A model generated the notes under the pieces. The model had not been told where the DNA came from, ran no database searches, and saw only the letters and a program-made list of their open reading frames with translations. A program made the translations under genes and the position numbers. Positions 1-6,292 of a DNA stretch of 8,053 nucleotides are shown one piece after another; position 1 is the stretch's first letter; the number at the start of each line of letters is the position of its first letter. Source of the stretch: CALAED01 sp937891035. GTDB lineage: Bacteria; Actinomycetota; Actinomycetes; Streptosporangiales; Streptosporangiaceae. Location of the stretch: positions 1 through 8,053 of the forward strand of contig DASQSZ010000397.1 of assembly GCA_035642125.1 (NCBI GenBank). Reading direction: 5' to 3'.

Positions 1-1
1 C

Positions 2-610
2 GTCGACCGCGTCTGCCGCACGGTCGAGGAGCGGTTCGGCCCCATCGAAGCGCTGATCAACAACGCCGGGTTCCTCGGCGACCTGGACCCATTCCTCGAC
101 ACGGACCTCGAGACCTGGTGGCGGGTGCTGGAGATCAATCTGCGCGGTCCCGCGTTGTTCCTGCGCCGGGTGCTGCCCTCGATGGTCGAGCGCGGCCGCG
201 GCCGGGTGATCAACATCAATTCCAAGGCCGCGTTCAAGACCGATCCGCGCGTAGCGGGGAGCGCCTACGGGGTGTCCAAGACCGCGCTGCTGCGGCTGAG
301 CGACGTGCTCACCGCCGAGCTTGCCGGCACCGGCGTCATCGTGATCGACCTGAGCCCGGGCATGGTCCGTACCGCCATGACGGCGCGGCGCCCGGACGCC
401 GACCGGCTGCCGCCCGAATCGTGGACCCCGGCGGCGGCCGCGGCGGGCCACGTCGAGGCCCTCCTCTCCGGCCGGTACGACGCCCTGAACGGCCACTTCG
501 TCCACGTCCTCGACGACCTGGACGATCTCGTGGCGCACGTGACCGCCGATCCCGGGGCCCGCACCCTGCAGGTGACGCCCGCCGGCCCCGCGGACCCGGT
601 CATGGCATAG
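2..610 (+). CDS. Short-chain dehydrogenase/reductase (SDR), 5' end missing
   Basis: The reading frame is open from the left edge, so the N-terminal Rossmann motif (TGxxxGxG) lies outside the window. What remains is a classical SDR. NNAG is at bases 59-70 and the structural Asn at 137-139 (EINLRG). The putative catalytic Ser is at 221-223 (ININS) and the YxxxK pair at Tyr 266-268 and Lys 278-280 (AYGVSK). The LSPGMVRTAM segment follows, which in the family contacts the nicotinamide end of NAD(P). The Ser-Tyr spacing is 15 residues, slightly longer than the usual 13. The enzyme should be a cytosolic NAD(P)-dependent oxidoreductase; its substrate cannot be read from sequence. An internal GTG at 125 is not the true start, because NNAG lies upstream of it in frame. 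The TAG stop at 608-610 overlaps the end of the convergent pip gene. The SDR call is firm; nothing shows a pathway. Confidence 0.92.
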   Translation, partial: VDRVCRTVEERFGPIEALINNAGFLGDLDPFLDTDLETWWRVLEINLRGPALFLRRVLPSMVERGRGRVININSKAAFKTDPRVAGSAYGVSKTALLRLSDVLTAELAGTGVIVIDLSPGMVRTAMTARRPDADRLPPESWTPAAAAAGHVEALLSGRYDALNGHFVHVLDDLDDLVAHVTADPGARTLQVTPAGPADPVMA

Positions 611-1562
611 CGCCCGCGCCGGCGAAGCCGTCCAGGGCGGCGATGATCTGTGTGCTGGTCGCGGTGCCGCCTGTATGCCCGGCGTCGTCCACTACGATGA
701 GCCGCGCCTCCGGCCAGGCCCGCGCCAGCTGCCAGGCCGTCTCCAGCGGGGTGCCCAGGTCGAGGCGACCATGGACGAGCACGCCGGGGATGCCGGCAAG
801 ACGGTGCGCCTCGCGCAGCAAGACGCCTTCCTCCAGCCAGGCGGCATGGGAGAAGTAGTGGCTGCAGATGCGGACGAAGGCGAGGAGATCGGCGGGCGGC
901 CGGTCGCTATAGGCGCGCGGATCGCCGTTGACCTCATGGGAGATCACCGCGTCCTCCCACGCGGTCCAGTCGTGGGCCGCCTTGGCGCGCACGGCGGGAT
1001 CGGGGTGGGACATGAGGCCGGCATAGGCGGCCACGAGATCACCGTCGCGCTCGGCCGCCGGGACGCCATCGCGGAAGCGCCGCCACTGCTCGGGGAGGAA
1101 GCGCCCGACGCCGCGGTAGAGCCAGTCGATCTCCCTGCGCCGGGTCATGGTGACGCCGTTGATCACCATCTCCGATACCCGTACGGGATGGGCCTCGGCA
1201 TAGGCGAGCATGAGCGTCGAACCCCACGAGCCGCCGTACAGCAGCCACCGGTCGACGCCGAGGTGCGCGCGCAGCCGTTCCATATCCGCGAGCAGGAGAT
1301 AAGTGGTGTTGGTTGTCAGGTCGGTGGCCGGATCGGCGGCGTGCGGCCGGCTCCGGCCGCAGTTGCGCTGGTCGAAAAGAACGACCCGATACCGGGCGGG
1401 GTCGAAATAGCGACGATGAGCGGGCCGGCAACCCGAACCGGGGCCGCCGTGCACCACGAGGGCCGGCTTGCCCGCCGGATTGCCGCAGACCTCCCAATAG
1501 ATGAGATGGCCATCGCCGACGGCCAGGTGTCCCTGATCGTACGGTTCGATCGGCGGATACAC
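600..1562 (-). CDS. pip: Proline iminopeptidase (prolyl aminopeptidase), peptidase family S33
   Basis: A 320-residue alpha/beta-hydrolase of normal length for bacterial prolyl aminopeptidases, which release N-terminal proline from small peptides in the cytosol. Visible motifs are the N-terminal YPPIEPYDQG segment, the oxyanion-hole HGGPG (residues 38-42), DQRNCGRSRP (64-73), the nucleophile elbow GGSWGS with Ser112, catalytic Asp268 in GRLDLGTP, and His296 in DDAGH. The family's conserved acidic residue for the free N-terminus is probably Glu203 in WTAWE. The second motif usually reads DQRGCGRS, so Asn67 is a minor variant. The start is GTG; the N-terminus matches the family there, although GGAG sits only 2 bases ahead, and an AGG about 11 bases upstream is an alternative site. 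It begins 9 bases after the stop of the membrane-protein gene, suggesting co-transcription and perhaps translational coupling. Its TGA end overlaps the convergent SDR gene by 11 bases. Confidence 0.93.
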   Translation of the reverse strand: MYPPIEPYDQGHLAVGDGHLIYWEVCGNPAGKPALVVHGGPGSGCRPAHRRYFDPARYRVVLFDQRNCGRSRPHAADPATDLTTNTTYLLLADMERLRAHLGVDRWLLYGGSWGSTLMLAYAEAHPVRVSEMVINGVTMTRRREIDWLYRGVGRFLPEQWRRFRDGVPAAERDGDLVAAYAGLMSHPDPAVRAKAAHDWTAWEDAVISHEVNGDPRAYSDRPPADLLAFVRICSHYFSHAAWLEEGVLLREAHRLAGIPGVLVHGRLDLGTPLETAWQLARAWPEARLIVVDDAGHTGGTATSTQIIAALDGFAGAGAMP

Positions 1563-1571
1563 AGCTCCAAA

Positions 1572-2276
1572 TTACCTAGCGGCCGGCCGGGCCGGCCGGG
1601 CCGCGCGATCGACGGCAACCGAGCCCGCGCGGTCGCCCGCGGCTGTGTCCGCGCGGTCGCCCGCCGCGATGATCGCCTGGTCTAGGACGTTGGTGTTACG
1701 GACGAAGTCGGTGAACCTCACCACAGTGAAGATCCACAGCAGTGTCGCCAGCAGGGACGACGCCACGATCAGGACCACGCCAGCGGGCTCGCGTACCCCG
1801 GCGGCGACATAAAGGGTCAGCAACAGCGGCGGCGTACACCCGAACAGCAGCGGAACGTACCAGTCGGCCCGCACCGAGCGGCTGGTCCGCACCTGGTCCC
1901 GTGCATCGCCCCGTGCGTGATCGCCGTACAGCGCCCGGGCCGACCGCTCGCCGCCGGCCTCCACCTGGCGTAGGAAGTACTCCCACCCCAGGACCGGGCG
2001 GCCGGCGTACTCGCTCAGCTTGGGCGCCATCTCGATGGCCAGGTAGGCGGCCAGCTTGTACGTACTGATCGACTGGTCGATCCACAACAGCCACAAGAAG
2101 CTCGAGATCGCCGCCAGCCCCGCCAGCACGTGCACCCAGTGCCCGCTGATGGTCAACCCGGTGCCCAAGGCGGCTAACTGCAACGCCACGAGTGCGTTCA
2201 TCAGCGAAATACGGTTTGTGATCTCCTGCCGAAGACTCTCTACCTCGGCGGCGTCGATATCCCAGCCGTCCCGCAC
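1572..2276 (-). CDS. Hypothetical four-segment membrane protein with repetitive C-terminal tail
   Basis: A 234-residue protein of unknown function. A short N-terminal helix (about residues 9-24, EVESLRQEITNRI) leads into hydrophobic segments at about 25-43 and 47-66. A soluble loop of roughly 70 residues follows (68-138), then hydrophobic segments at about 139-160 and 165-187. The layout suggests two membrane hairpins joined by a cytoplasmic loop. The tail from about 194 is made of Ala/Asp/Arg octapeptide-like units (AGDRADTA, AGDRAGSV, AVDRAARP) followed by RPAR repeats. The start is GTG with GGAGGG about 6 bases upstream. The gene lies 9 bases ahead of pip on the same strand and is divergent from the carboxylate-amine ligase gene, so its promoter should lie in 2277-2500. 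I recognise the general shape from actinobacterial hypothetical proteins but cannot assign a role. Confidence 0.82.
   Translation of the reverse strand: MRDGWDIDAAEVESLRQEITNRISLMNALVALQLAALGTGLTISGHWVHVLAGLAAISSFLWLLWIDQSISTYKLAAYLAIEMAPKLSEYAGRPVLGWEYFLRQVEAGGERSARALYGDHARGDARDQVRTSRSVRADWYVPLLFGCTPPLLLTLYVAAGVREPAGVVLIVASSLLATLLWIFTVVRFTDFVRNTNVLDQAIIAAGDRADTAAGDRAGSVAVDRAARPARPAAR
1575..1680 (-). repeat. Minisatellite-like repeats coding the C-terminal tail
   Basis: Two perfect 16-base copies (CCGCGCGGTCGCCCGC at 1625-1640 and 1649-1664) lie 24 bases apart, a multiple of three, so each period adds eight residues of GDRA type in the membrane-protein gene. A degenerate third unit lies next to them at about 1601-1618. 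A second run of 9-base GGCCGGCCG units (about 1581-1605) encodes the terminal RPAR repeats. Both repeats keep the reading frame. Confidence 0.8.
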
Positions 2277-2500
2277 CCGCGTCCCTCCACTCCTCGTTGT
2301 TAGGACGAATCGGTATGGTGCCCGGCCACCGCTCCTTGGAGGGCACCCAGGCGATCTCGGTTCCCGCGCCCGCCCGGAGACAGCGCGTTCTCACCTCCGC
2401 GACAGGGCTGTTCTCCGGGCCGGCCGACCCCGAAGGGGCCGCGCCATGACGGAACGCATCGCAGCTTTCGCCCCGGGTAGAGGCTGCAGCGGAGGTGACG
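2277..2500. promoter_or_regulatory. Divergent intergenic region between membrane protein/pip and the carboxylate-amine ligase
   Basis: This 224-base region must hold promoters for both directions, but I could not pick convincing -35/-10 pairs. It contains an inverted repeat, GGTGCCC (2317-2323) and GGGCACC (2341-2347), with a 17-base loop, placed about 40 bases upstream of the leftward start. It also has CCCC-GAA-GGGG near 2430, a short GC-rich stem. The inverted repeat could be an operator or a leader hairpin; its function is not shown by sequence. Confidence 0.45.
2491..2495 (+). promoter_or_regulatory. GGAGG ribosome binding site that decides the ligase start
   Basis: GGAGG at 2491-2495 lies 5 bases ahead of the GTG at 2501. 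The in-frame upstream GTG at 2495 would overlap this site, so 2501 is the better start. Confidence 0.7.
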
Positions 2501-3577
2501 GTGCGGAGATTCGGCGTGGAGGAAGAACTGCTGCTCGTCGCGGCGGACAGCGGGGCTCCGGTCGCCTTGGCGGACGTCGTGGTGTCGCAGGAAGCGGATG
2601 AGACGCCGGAGTCGGAGCTCAAGCGGCAGCAGGTGGAGATGGCGACGGCGCCGTGCTCGACGCGTGCGGAATTGGCCGCGGATTTGCGGACCCGGCGGCA
2701 GTCGGCGGCCACGGCGGCCCGGCGTAAGGGCGTGGCGGTGGCGGCCCTGGGCACTTCTCCGCTCGCGGCGTCCCCTTCGGTCATGCCGGGCGCGCGGTAC
2801 CAGTGGATGGCGAGGGAGTACGCGTTGACCGCCGAGGAACAGCTCACCTGCGGCTGTCACGTACACGTGAGCGTGGCCTCGGCGCGGGAGGGGGTGGCGG
2901 TGCTCGACCGCATCCGCCCGTGGCTTGCGCCGCTGCTTGCACTGAGCGCGAACTCACCGTTCTGGCAGGGGCGGGACAGCGGATACGCCAGCTATCGACA
3001 CCAGGTGTGGGGGCGCTGGCCGTCCAGCGGGCCCACCGAGGTGTTCGGCACGACGGAAAACTATCGCGGCACCGTGCAGGCCATGATCGAATCCGGTGCC
3101 CTGCTGGACGAGGGCATGATCTACTTCGACGCTCGGCTGTCGAGCAAGCACCCGACGGTGGAGATCCGGGTCGCCGACATCTGCCTGTACGCCGACGACG
3201 CCGTGCTCCTCGCCCTGCTCGTACGGGCCCTGGTTGACACGGCGGCGCGGGCCTGGCGAGCCGGTGAGCCGCCGCAGTCCGTACGTACCGAACTGCTGCG
3301 GCTGGCCTCCTGGCGAGCGAGCCGCACCGGCCTCGACGGTGATCTGGTGCATCCCGTCACGGCCCGCCCCGTTCCCGCCGACGTCGTCATCGGCGCCCTC
3401 CTCGAGCATCTGTCCCCAGCCCTCGCGGACACCGGTGACCTCGCCGCCGCGACCGAACTGCTCGGCCGGCTGTTGCGCCGCGGGAACGGCGCCACCCGGC
3501 AACGCCGGGTCCACGCCGAGACCGGGGATCTCGCCGAGGTCGTACGCGCCGCCGTGTCGGCCACGCTGGACACCTGA
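2501..3577 (+). CDS. Carboxylate-amine ligase, glutamate-cysteine ligase type 2 (YbdK-like) family
   Basis: A 358-residue protein with family hallmarks in order: the N-terminal FGVEEELLLV (about residues 4-13), GCHVHVSV at 118-125, SANSPFWQGRDSGYASYRHQVWGRWP ending near residue 174 (read in two parts: ANSPFW and RHQVWGRWP), and the acidic VEIRVADICLY segment. These proteins are ATP-dependent ligases joining a glutamate gamma-carboxyl to an amine. E. coli YbdK has weak gamma-glutamylcysteine activity, and in actinomycetes EgtA of ergothioneine synthesis is related. No egtB-E genes lie nearby and actinomycetes use mycothiol, so the true substrate is open. I start at GTG 2501, not GTG 2495, because of the GGAGG spacing. 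Third positions are about 87% G/C in the first 60 codons, normal for this genome. It is divergent from the membrane protein/pip pair and convergent with the next gene. Confidence 0.9.
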   Translation: MRRFGVEEELLLVAADSGAPVALADVVVSQEADETPESELKRQQVEMATAPCSTRAELAADLRTRRQSAATAARRKGVAVAALGTSPLAASPSVMPGARYQWMAREYALTAEEQLTCGCHVHVSVASAREGVAVLDRIRPWLAPLLALSANSPFWQGRDSGYASYRHQVWGRWPSSGPTEVFGTTENYRGTVQAMIESGALLDEGMIYFDARLSSKHPTVEIRVADICLYADDAVLLALLVRALVDTAARAWRAGEPPQSVRTELLRLASWRASRTGLDGDLVHPVTARPVPADVVIGALLEHLSPALADTGDLAAATELLGRLLRRGNGATRQRRVHAETGDLAEVVRAAVSATLDT

Positions 3578-3664
3578 CGGAGACTTCGGCCGGCTGGACT
3601 CGACCCTTTTGTTCTTGGGATCTACGTTGTTCTTGGGGTCCTACCGGATCTACCGGATCTATCG
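3578..3664. repeat. Short direct repeats in the convergent spacer
   Basis: Between two convergent genes, TTGTTCTTGGG occurs twice (3609-3619 and 3627-3637, period 18). TACCGGATC occurs in tandem (3642-3650, 3651-3659) with a degenerate third start (TATCGG). The second repeat runs into the TAG stop of the leftward gene. The spacer is richer in T than its flanks. No strong terminator stem is visible. Confidence 0.7.
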
Positions 3665-4171
3665 GGCGGCGAACACCTCGACGACCATCCGACCCCGCAG
3701 CCCTTCCAAGACCTCGGCCTGCCGGCGGGCCCGCGCGATCAGCCGGTCCAGGCGCTCGGCGTCGAGCCGGCCATCACGATCGGCCAGCGTTCGCAGCGTC
3801 AGCCAGGCGGACGCCTTGCCCTCCACACCCAAGCGGAGCATCTCCACCTCCACCAGGCCGCTCAGCGGCGATGGCCGCAGAATCCGTCCGTTGAGCTTCA
3901 AGCGTCCCGCCCGCTCCGCCAGCCAGGCCGCGCGGATCTTGTAACGCCGAACTTTGATGCCGAGTGCGGCCATGATGTCGGCCAAGGCGGTTCGGTCCTC
4001 GCGAATCTCGCCGGCCAGCCGCTCGAGCTCGACGCCGCCGGAGTGATCACGCTGAGCCGCGGCGGCTCGGCGCGCCAGCTCCTGCCCGGCCGTGGCGCCG
4101 GCCAAATGGTCGTTGAGGTAGATGTCCAGAAGGTCGAAATAGGCGGCTCTTCGGCCAGTGGTCGCTTGCAC
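3659..4171 (-). CDS. Conserved actinobacterial hypothetical protein, predicted all-helical
   Basis: A 170-residue protein with no signal peptide or membrane segment. It has a run of amphipathic helices: about residues 10-38 (YFDLLDIYLNDHLAG onward), 46-70, 76-90, 106-130 and 136-162. Phrases such as DIYLNDHLAG, LERLAGEIREDR and EMLRLGVEGK resemble actinobacterial proteins I know only as hypothetical. The paired acidic/His residues in the first two helices (Asp21-His22, Glu55, Asp59) hint at a ferritin-like or DinB-like bundle, but that is inference. The GTG start has GGGGGA 8 bases upstream. It is convergent with the carboxylate-amine ligase gene across an 81-base repeat-rich spacer, and the region upstream of it (4172 onward) is non-coding. 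Coding composition is strong; function is unknown. Confidence 0.82.
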   Translation of the reverse strand: MQATTGRRAAYFDLLDIYLNDHLAGATAGQELARRAAAAQRDHSGGVELERLAGEIREDRTALADIMAALGIKVRRYKIRAAWLAERAGRLKLNGRILRPSPLSGLVEVEMLRLGVEGKASAWLTLRTLADRDGRLDAERLDRLIARARRQAEVLEGLRGRMVVEVFAAR

Positions 4172-4383
4172 GCTGACGTTCCCCCGAGCGTTTTGTTGCG
4201 TTCGATGTCTTCTGTCCCTGCCCCGCAGATCCCGTTCTGCACATCAAGCCGTCGACAAGACCGGCGAAGCGCATGTCAGTGTGCGCCGCGATTGGCGTGA
4301 GTTTGGCGCGATCAGGTTGGCGCGATCAGGTTGGCGCGCCGGCATACGAAAGACCCCACGGGGAAGTGCTAGGCCTGGGGTAG
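4172..4383. other. Intergenic region upstream of the helical-protein gene
   Basis: This stretch holds the leader and presumably the promoter of the leftward gene, although no convincing promoter hexamers are visible. It also contains the 14-base tandem repeat listed separately and a CCCC-AC-GGGG stem at 4354-4363. Open frames here are Arg/Pro/Ser-rich shadows. Confidence 0.5.
4303..4338. repeat. 14-base tandem repeat, about 2.6 copies
   Basis: TTGGCGCGATCAGG is at 4303-4316 and again at 4317-4330, followed by a partial third copy TTGGCGCG (4331-4338). A degenerate relative (ATTGGCGTGAGT) precedes the array at 4291-4302. The copies are identical, which suggests recent slippage or selection. 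Confidence 0.9.
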
Positions 4384-4599
4384 GCCCGTATCGACGCCCG
4401 CCGGCTGACGCCTGGATCGCGCGTCTTGGCTGCGGCCTTGATCCTCGCGGCCGCGGTGGAATCGCCCGAGTACGCCGGAGCCTTGATGGTCACCAGCCGC
4501 GAAGCCCTGATCGCCGAGTTCGACGCCGGCGCGAACGCGGAACAACTGGGCCAACTGGCCCAGCGTCTCGACACGGCCCTGAGCAATCTCGGCGGCTAG
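4384..4599 (+). pseudogene. Start-less coding remnant (71 codons), function unknown
   Basis: The frame opens right after an in-frame TAG (4381-4383) and ends at TAG 4597-4599. It looks coding: third positions are about 83% G/C while second positions are about 54%. It reads like an ordinary helical protein end (for example AAALILAAAVESPEYAGA and LGQLAQRLDTALSNLGG). There is no ATG before the internal Met at 4486. The TTG codons at 4426 and 4438 and the GTG at 4456 lack a ribosome binding site. The same frame upstream of the TAG continues as IGVSLARSGW... through the 14-base repeat and does not look like a protein. I therefore read it as the 3' end of a decayed or truncated gene. A real small gene with a weak TTG or GTG start is the alternative. 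I do not recognise the family. Confidence 0.45.
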
Positions 4600-4929
4600 A
4601 CACGCACGGCACGACGCCGTTCCGCCGCCGACCCGGCATCGGGACCGCGAGGCACCGTCCGCCTGGTCGAATGAGGCCGTCGACCTGGGGTGCCCCGGAT
4701 TTCGACGGCGTACGGACGCGGCCGGCGGCGGCGAGCGGCGGCCGGCTGAGCCGACGGCGGCGAACGCGTCCACCCGGGAAAACCGGCTCCGGCCCGCTGC
4801 GGCCGAACGCGCGTATGGACCGGTCATCGAGCCGCCGCCCGGCCGTACGGCACATGTCTGTATCCCGGCGAAACACGAGTTGCCGTCTAATCTGGATGCC
4901 ACCTGCGCCTGGCTGAACGTCGGAGGTGT
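4600..4929. other. Intergenic leader ahead of the P450, no convincing gene
   Basis: These ~330 bases are GC-rich. One forward frame (4583-4933) stays open for 116 codons and its TGA overlaps the P450 ATG (TGATG). However, it has no usable start codon, third positions are only about 76% G/C, and the product is low-complexity, so I do not call it. TAATCT at 4887-4892 could be a -10 element for the P450, but no good -35 accompanies it. Confidence 0.5.
4922..4926 (+). promoter_or_regulatory. GGAGG ribosome binding site of the P450
   Basis: GGAGG lies 6 bases ahead of the ATG at 4933 but only 3 bases ahead of the in-frame GTG at 4930. This favours the ATG. Confidence 0.8.
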
Positions 4930-4932
4930 GTG

Positions 4933-6168
4933 ATGCCCAAGGATCTGCCGGACATTTTGTCGGATGAATTCGCGGCGGATCCGTATTCGGCGTACCGGCT
5001 GATGCGAGAACATGCGCCGCTGTTCTGGCATGAGGGCACCCAGAGTTTCGTGATCTCCAGGTATGCGGATGTTGCGCGCGCCTTTCGTGAGCCCGTTTTT
5101 ACGACGGCGAACTATGATTGGCAGATCGAGCCGGTGCATGGGCGCACCATCTTGCAGATGAGCGGCCGCGAGCACTCGGTGCGCCGCGCTCTGGTGGCGC
5201 CGGCGTTTCGGGGCCGTACGCTAGAGGAGCGGTTTGCGCCGGTGATCGAACAAAACGCCGGTGAGCTGATCGATGGCTTCCGTGCGGCAGGGGCGGCCGA
5301 TCTCGTGTCGCAGTTCGCGACGCGGTTCCCCATCAACGTCATTGTCGACATGCTGGGCCTTGATAAGAGTGACCATCCGCGGTTCCACCGCTGGTACACC
5401 GCCATCATCGCGTTCTTGTCGAATCTGCGCCAAGATCCCGAGGTCGCGGCGGCTGGTCTGCGTACTCGCGAAGAGCTCGCCTCGTACCTCATCCCTATCA
5501 TCCAGCGACGTCGCGAGCATCTCGGCGATGACCTGCTGTCGACGTTGTGCTCAGCCGAGATCGACGGTACGAGGATGAGCGACGAGGACATCAAGGCCTT
5601 CTGCAGCCTGTTGCTCGCCGCCGGTGGTGAGACCACCGACAAGGCCATCGGGAGTTTGTTCGCGAATCTGCTGACTCATCCCGATCAGCTGGAAGCCGTA
5701 CGCCGGGATCGGAGCCTCATCCCACGGGCGTTCGCCGAGACGCTCCGCTATACGCCGCCCGTTCACATGATCATGCGGCAGCCGGCGAACACCGTTGTCT
5801 TCAGCGGCGGCATCGTACCGGCGGGCAGCACGTTGATCTGCCTGATCGGGTCGGCGAACCGAGACGAGCAGCGCTACGCCAACGCGGACTCTTTCGATAT
5901 CTTCCGCACCGATCTGACGACCGAAAAAGCGTTCACGGCGGCGGCGGACCATTTGGCGTTCGCGCTCGGCCGCCATTTTTGCGTAGGGGCGCTGCTCGCC
6001 AAGACCGAGGTCGAGGTGGGCACCAATCAACTGCTAGATGCGCTGCCCGGGCTGCGGCTGGCCGACGGTGTCACGCCGGTCGAGCAGGGCGTCTTTACTC
6101 GCGGTCCGGCCGCACTGCCCGTCCGGTTCACTGTGACACCGCCCGGGTCCAACGAAACCGGCGGGTGA
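4933..6168 (+). CDS. Cytochrome P450, bacterial class I soluble type
   Basis: A complete 411-residue soluble P450 of usual bacterial length. Landmarks are the I-helix oxygen-activation motif AGGETTD (residues 230-236), the K-helix ExxR in ETLR (Glu269-Arg272), and the heme-binding loop FALGRHFCVG (343-352) with the axial thiolate Cys350. The C-helix region SGREHSVRRALVAPAF carries residues that usually contact the heme propionates. It should hydroxylate or otherwise oxidise a small molecule using electrons from a ferredoxin and reductase, but none is encoded nearby, so partners must come from elsewhere. The substrate cannot be predicted. Third-position G/C in the first 60 codons is about 70%, against about 87% in the ligase gene, so the gene may be acquired or expressed at a different level. 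Start ATG 4933 is preferred over GTG 4930 from the GGAGG spacing. A hairpin follows the stop. Confidence 0.96.
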   Translation: MPKDLPDILSDEFAADPYSAYRLMREHAPLFWHEGTQSFVISRYADVARAFREPVFTTANYDWQIEPVHGRTILQMSGREHSVRRALVAPAFRGRTLEERFAPVIEQNAGELIDGFRAAGAADLVSQFATRFPINVIVDMLGLDKSDHPRFHRWYTAIIAFLSNLRQDPEVAAAGLRTREELASYLIPIIQRRREHLGDDLLSTLCSAEIDGTRMSDEDIKAFCSLLLAAGGETTDKAIGSLFANLLTHPDQLEAVRRDRSLIPRAFAETLRYTPPVHMIMRQPANTVVFSGGIVPAGSTLICLIGSANRDEQRYANADSFDIFRTDLTTEKAFTAAADHLAFALGRHFCVGALLAKTEVEVGTNQLLDALPGLRLADGVTPVEQGVFTRGPAALPVRFTVTPPGSNETGG

Positions 6169-6170
6169 AC

Positions 6171-6205
6171 AGGGGCGCAAACGACTCTCAACCGAGGGCG
6201 CCCCT
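6171..6205 (+). terminator. Inverted repeat after the P450, possible terminator
   Basis: AGGGGCGC (6171-6178) and GCGCCCCT (6198-6205) form a perfect 8-bp GC-rich stem with a 19-base loop, starting 3 bases after the P450 stop. There is no U-tract, but actinomycete terminators often lack one. It could also be a protein-binding site. A second small stem (GCCGAA 6227-6232, TTCGGC 6239-6244) follows. Confidence 0.5.
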
Positions 6206-6257
6206 ACGCCGGCGGTAACGTTCCGTGCCGAACCCGGCTTCGGCTATCAAGTCCGTC

Positions 6258-6286
6258 GTGTCAGTGCGGAGTACGTTCGCTACGGT
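6258..6286 (+). promoter_or_regulatory. Promoter of a leaderless yccF transcript
   Basis: The -10 box TACGGT (6281-6286, fits TANNNT) ends 6 bases before the ATG at 6293. GTGTCA (6258-6263) is a 4/6 match to the TTGACA -35 box with a 17-base spacer. There is no Shine-Dalgarno sequence ahead of the ATG. Transcription would start at or next to the start codon, the usual actinobacterial leaderless arrangement. Confidence 0.65.
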
Positions 6287-6292
6287 GTGGCG

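Noticed and set aside
2300..2866. Long leftward frames opposite the carboxylate-amine ligase gene
   Set aside because: They are Arg/Gly-rich antisense shadows of a clearly coding family member and have no homologous features.
2501..3577. Assigning the ligase as EgtA of ergothioneine biosynthesis
   Set aside because: The family fits, but no egtB, egtC, egtD or egtE gene is present nearby, so the specific role is not supported.
4158..4916. 252-codon rightward frame through the gene-poor region
   Set aside because: The translation is Arg/Pro/Gly/Ser-rich without motifs, which is typical of a chance open frame in GC-rich DNA. It starts within the leftward helical-protein gene.
4583..4933. 116-codon open forward frame whose TGA overlaps the P450 ATG
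   Set aside because: It has no usable start codon, third-position G/C is about 76%, and the product is low-complexity with no motif.
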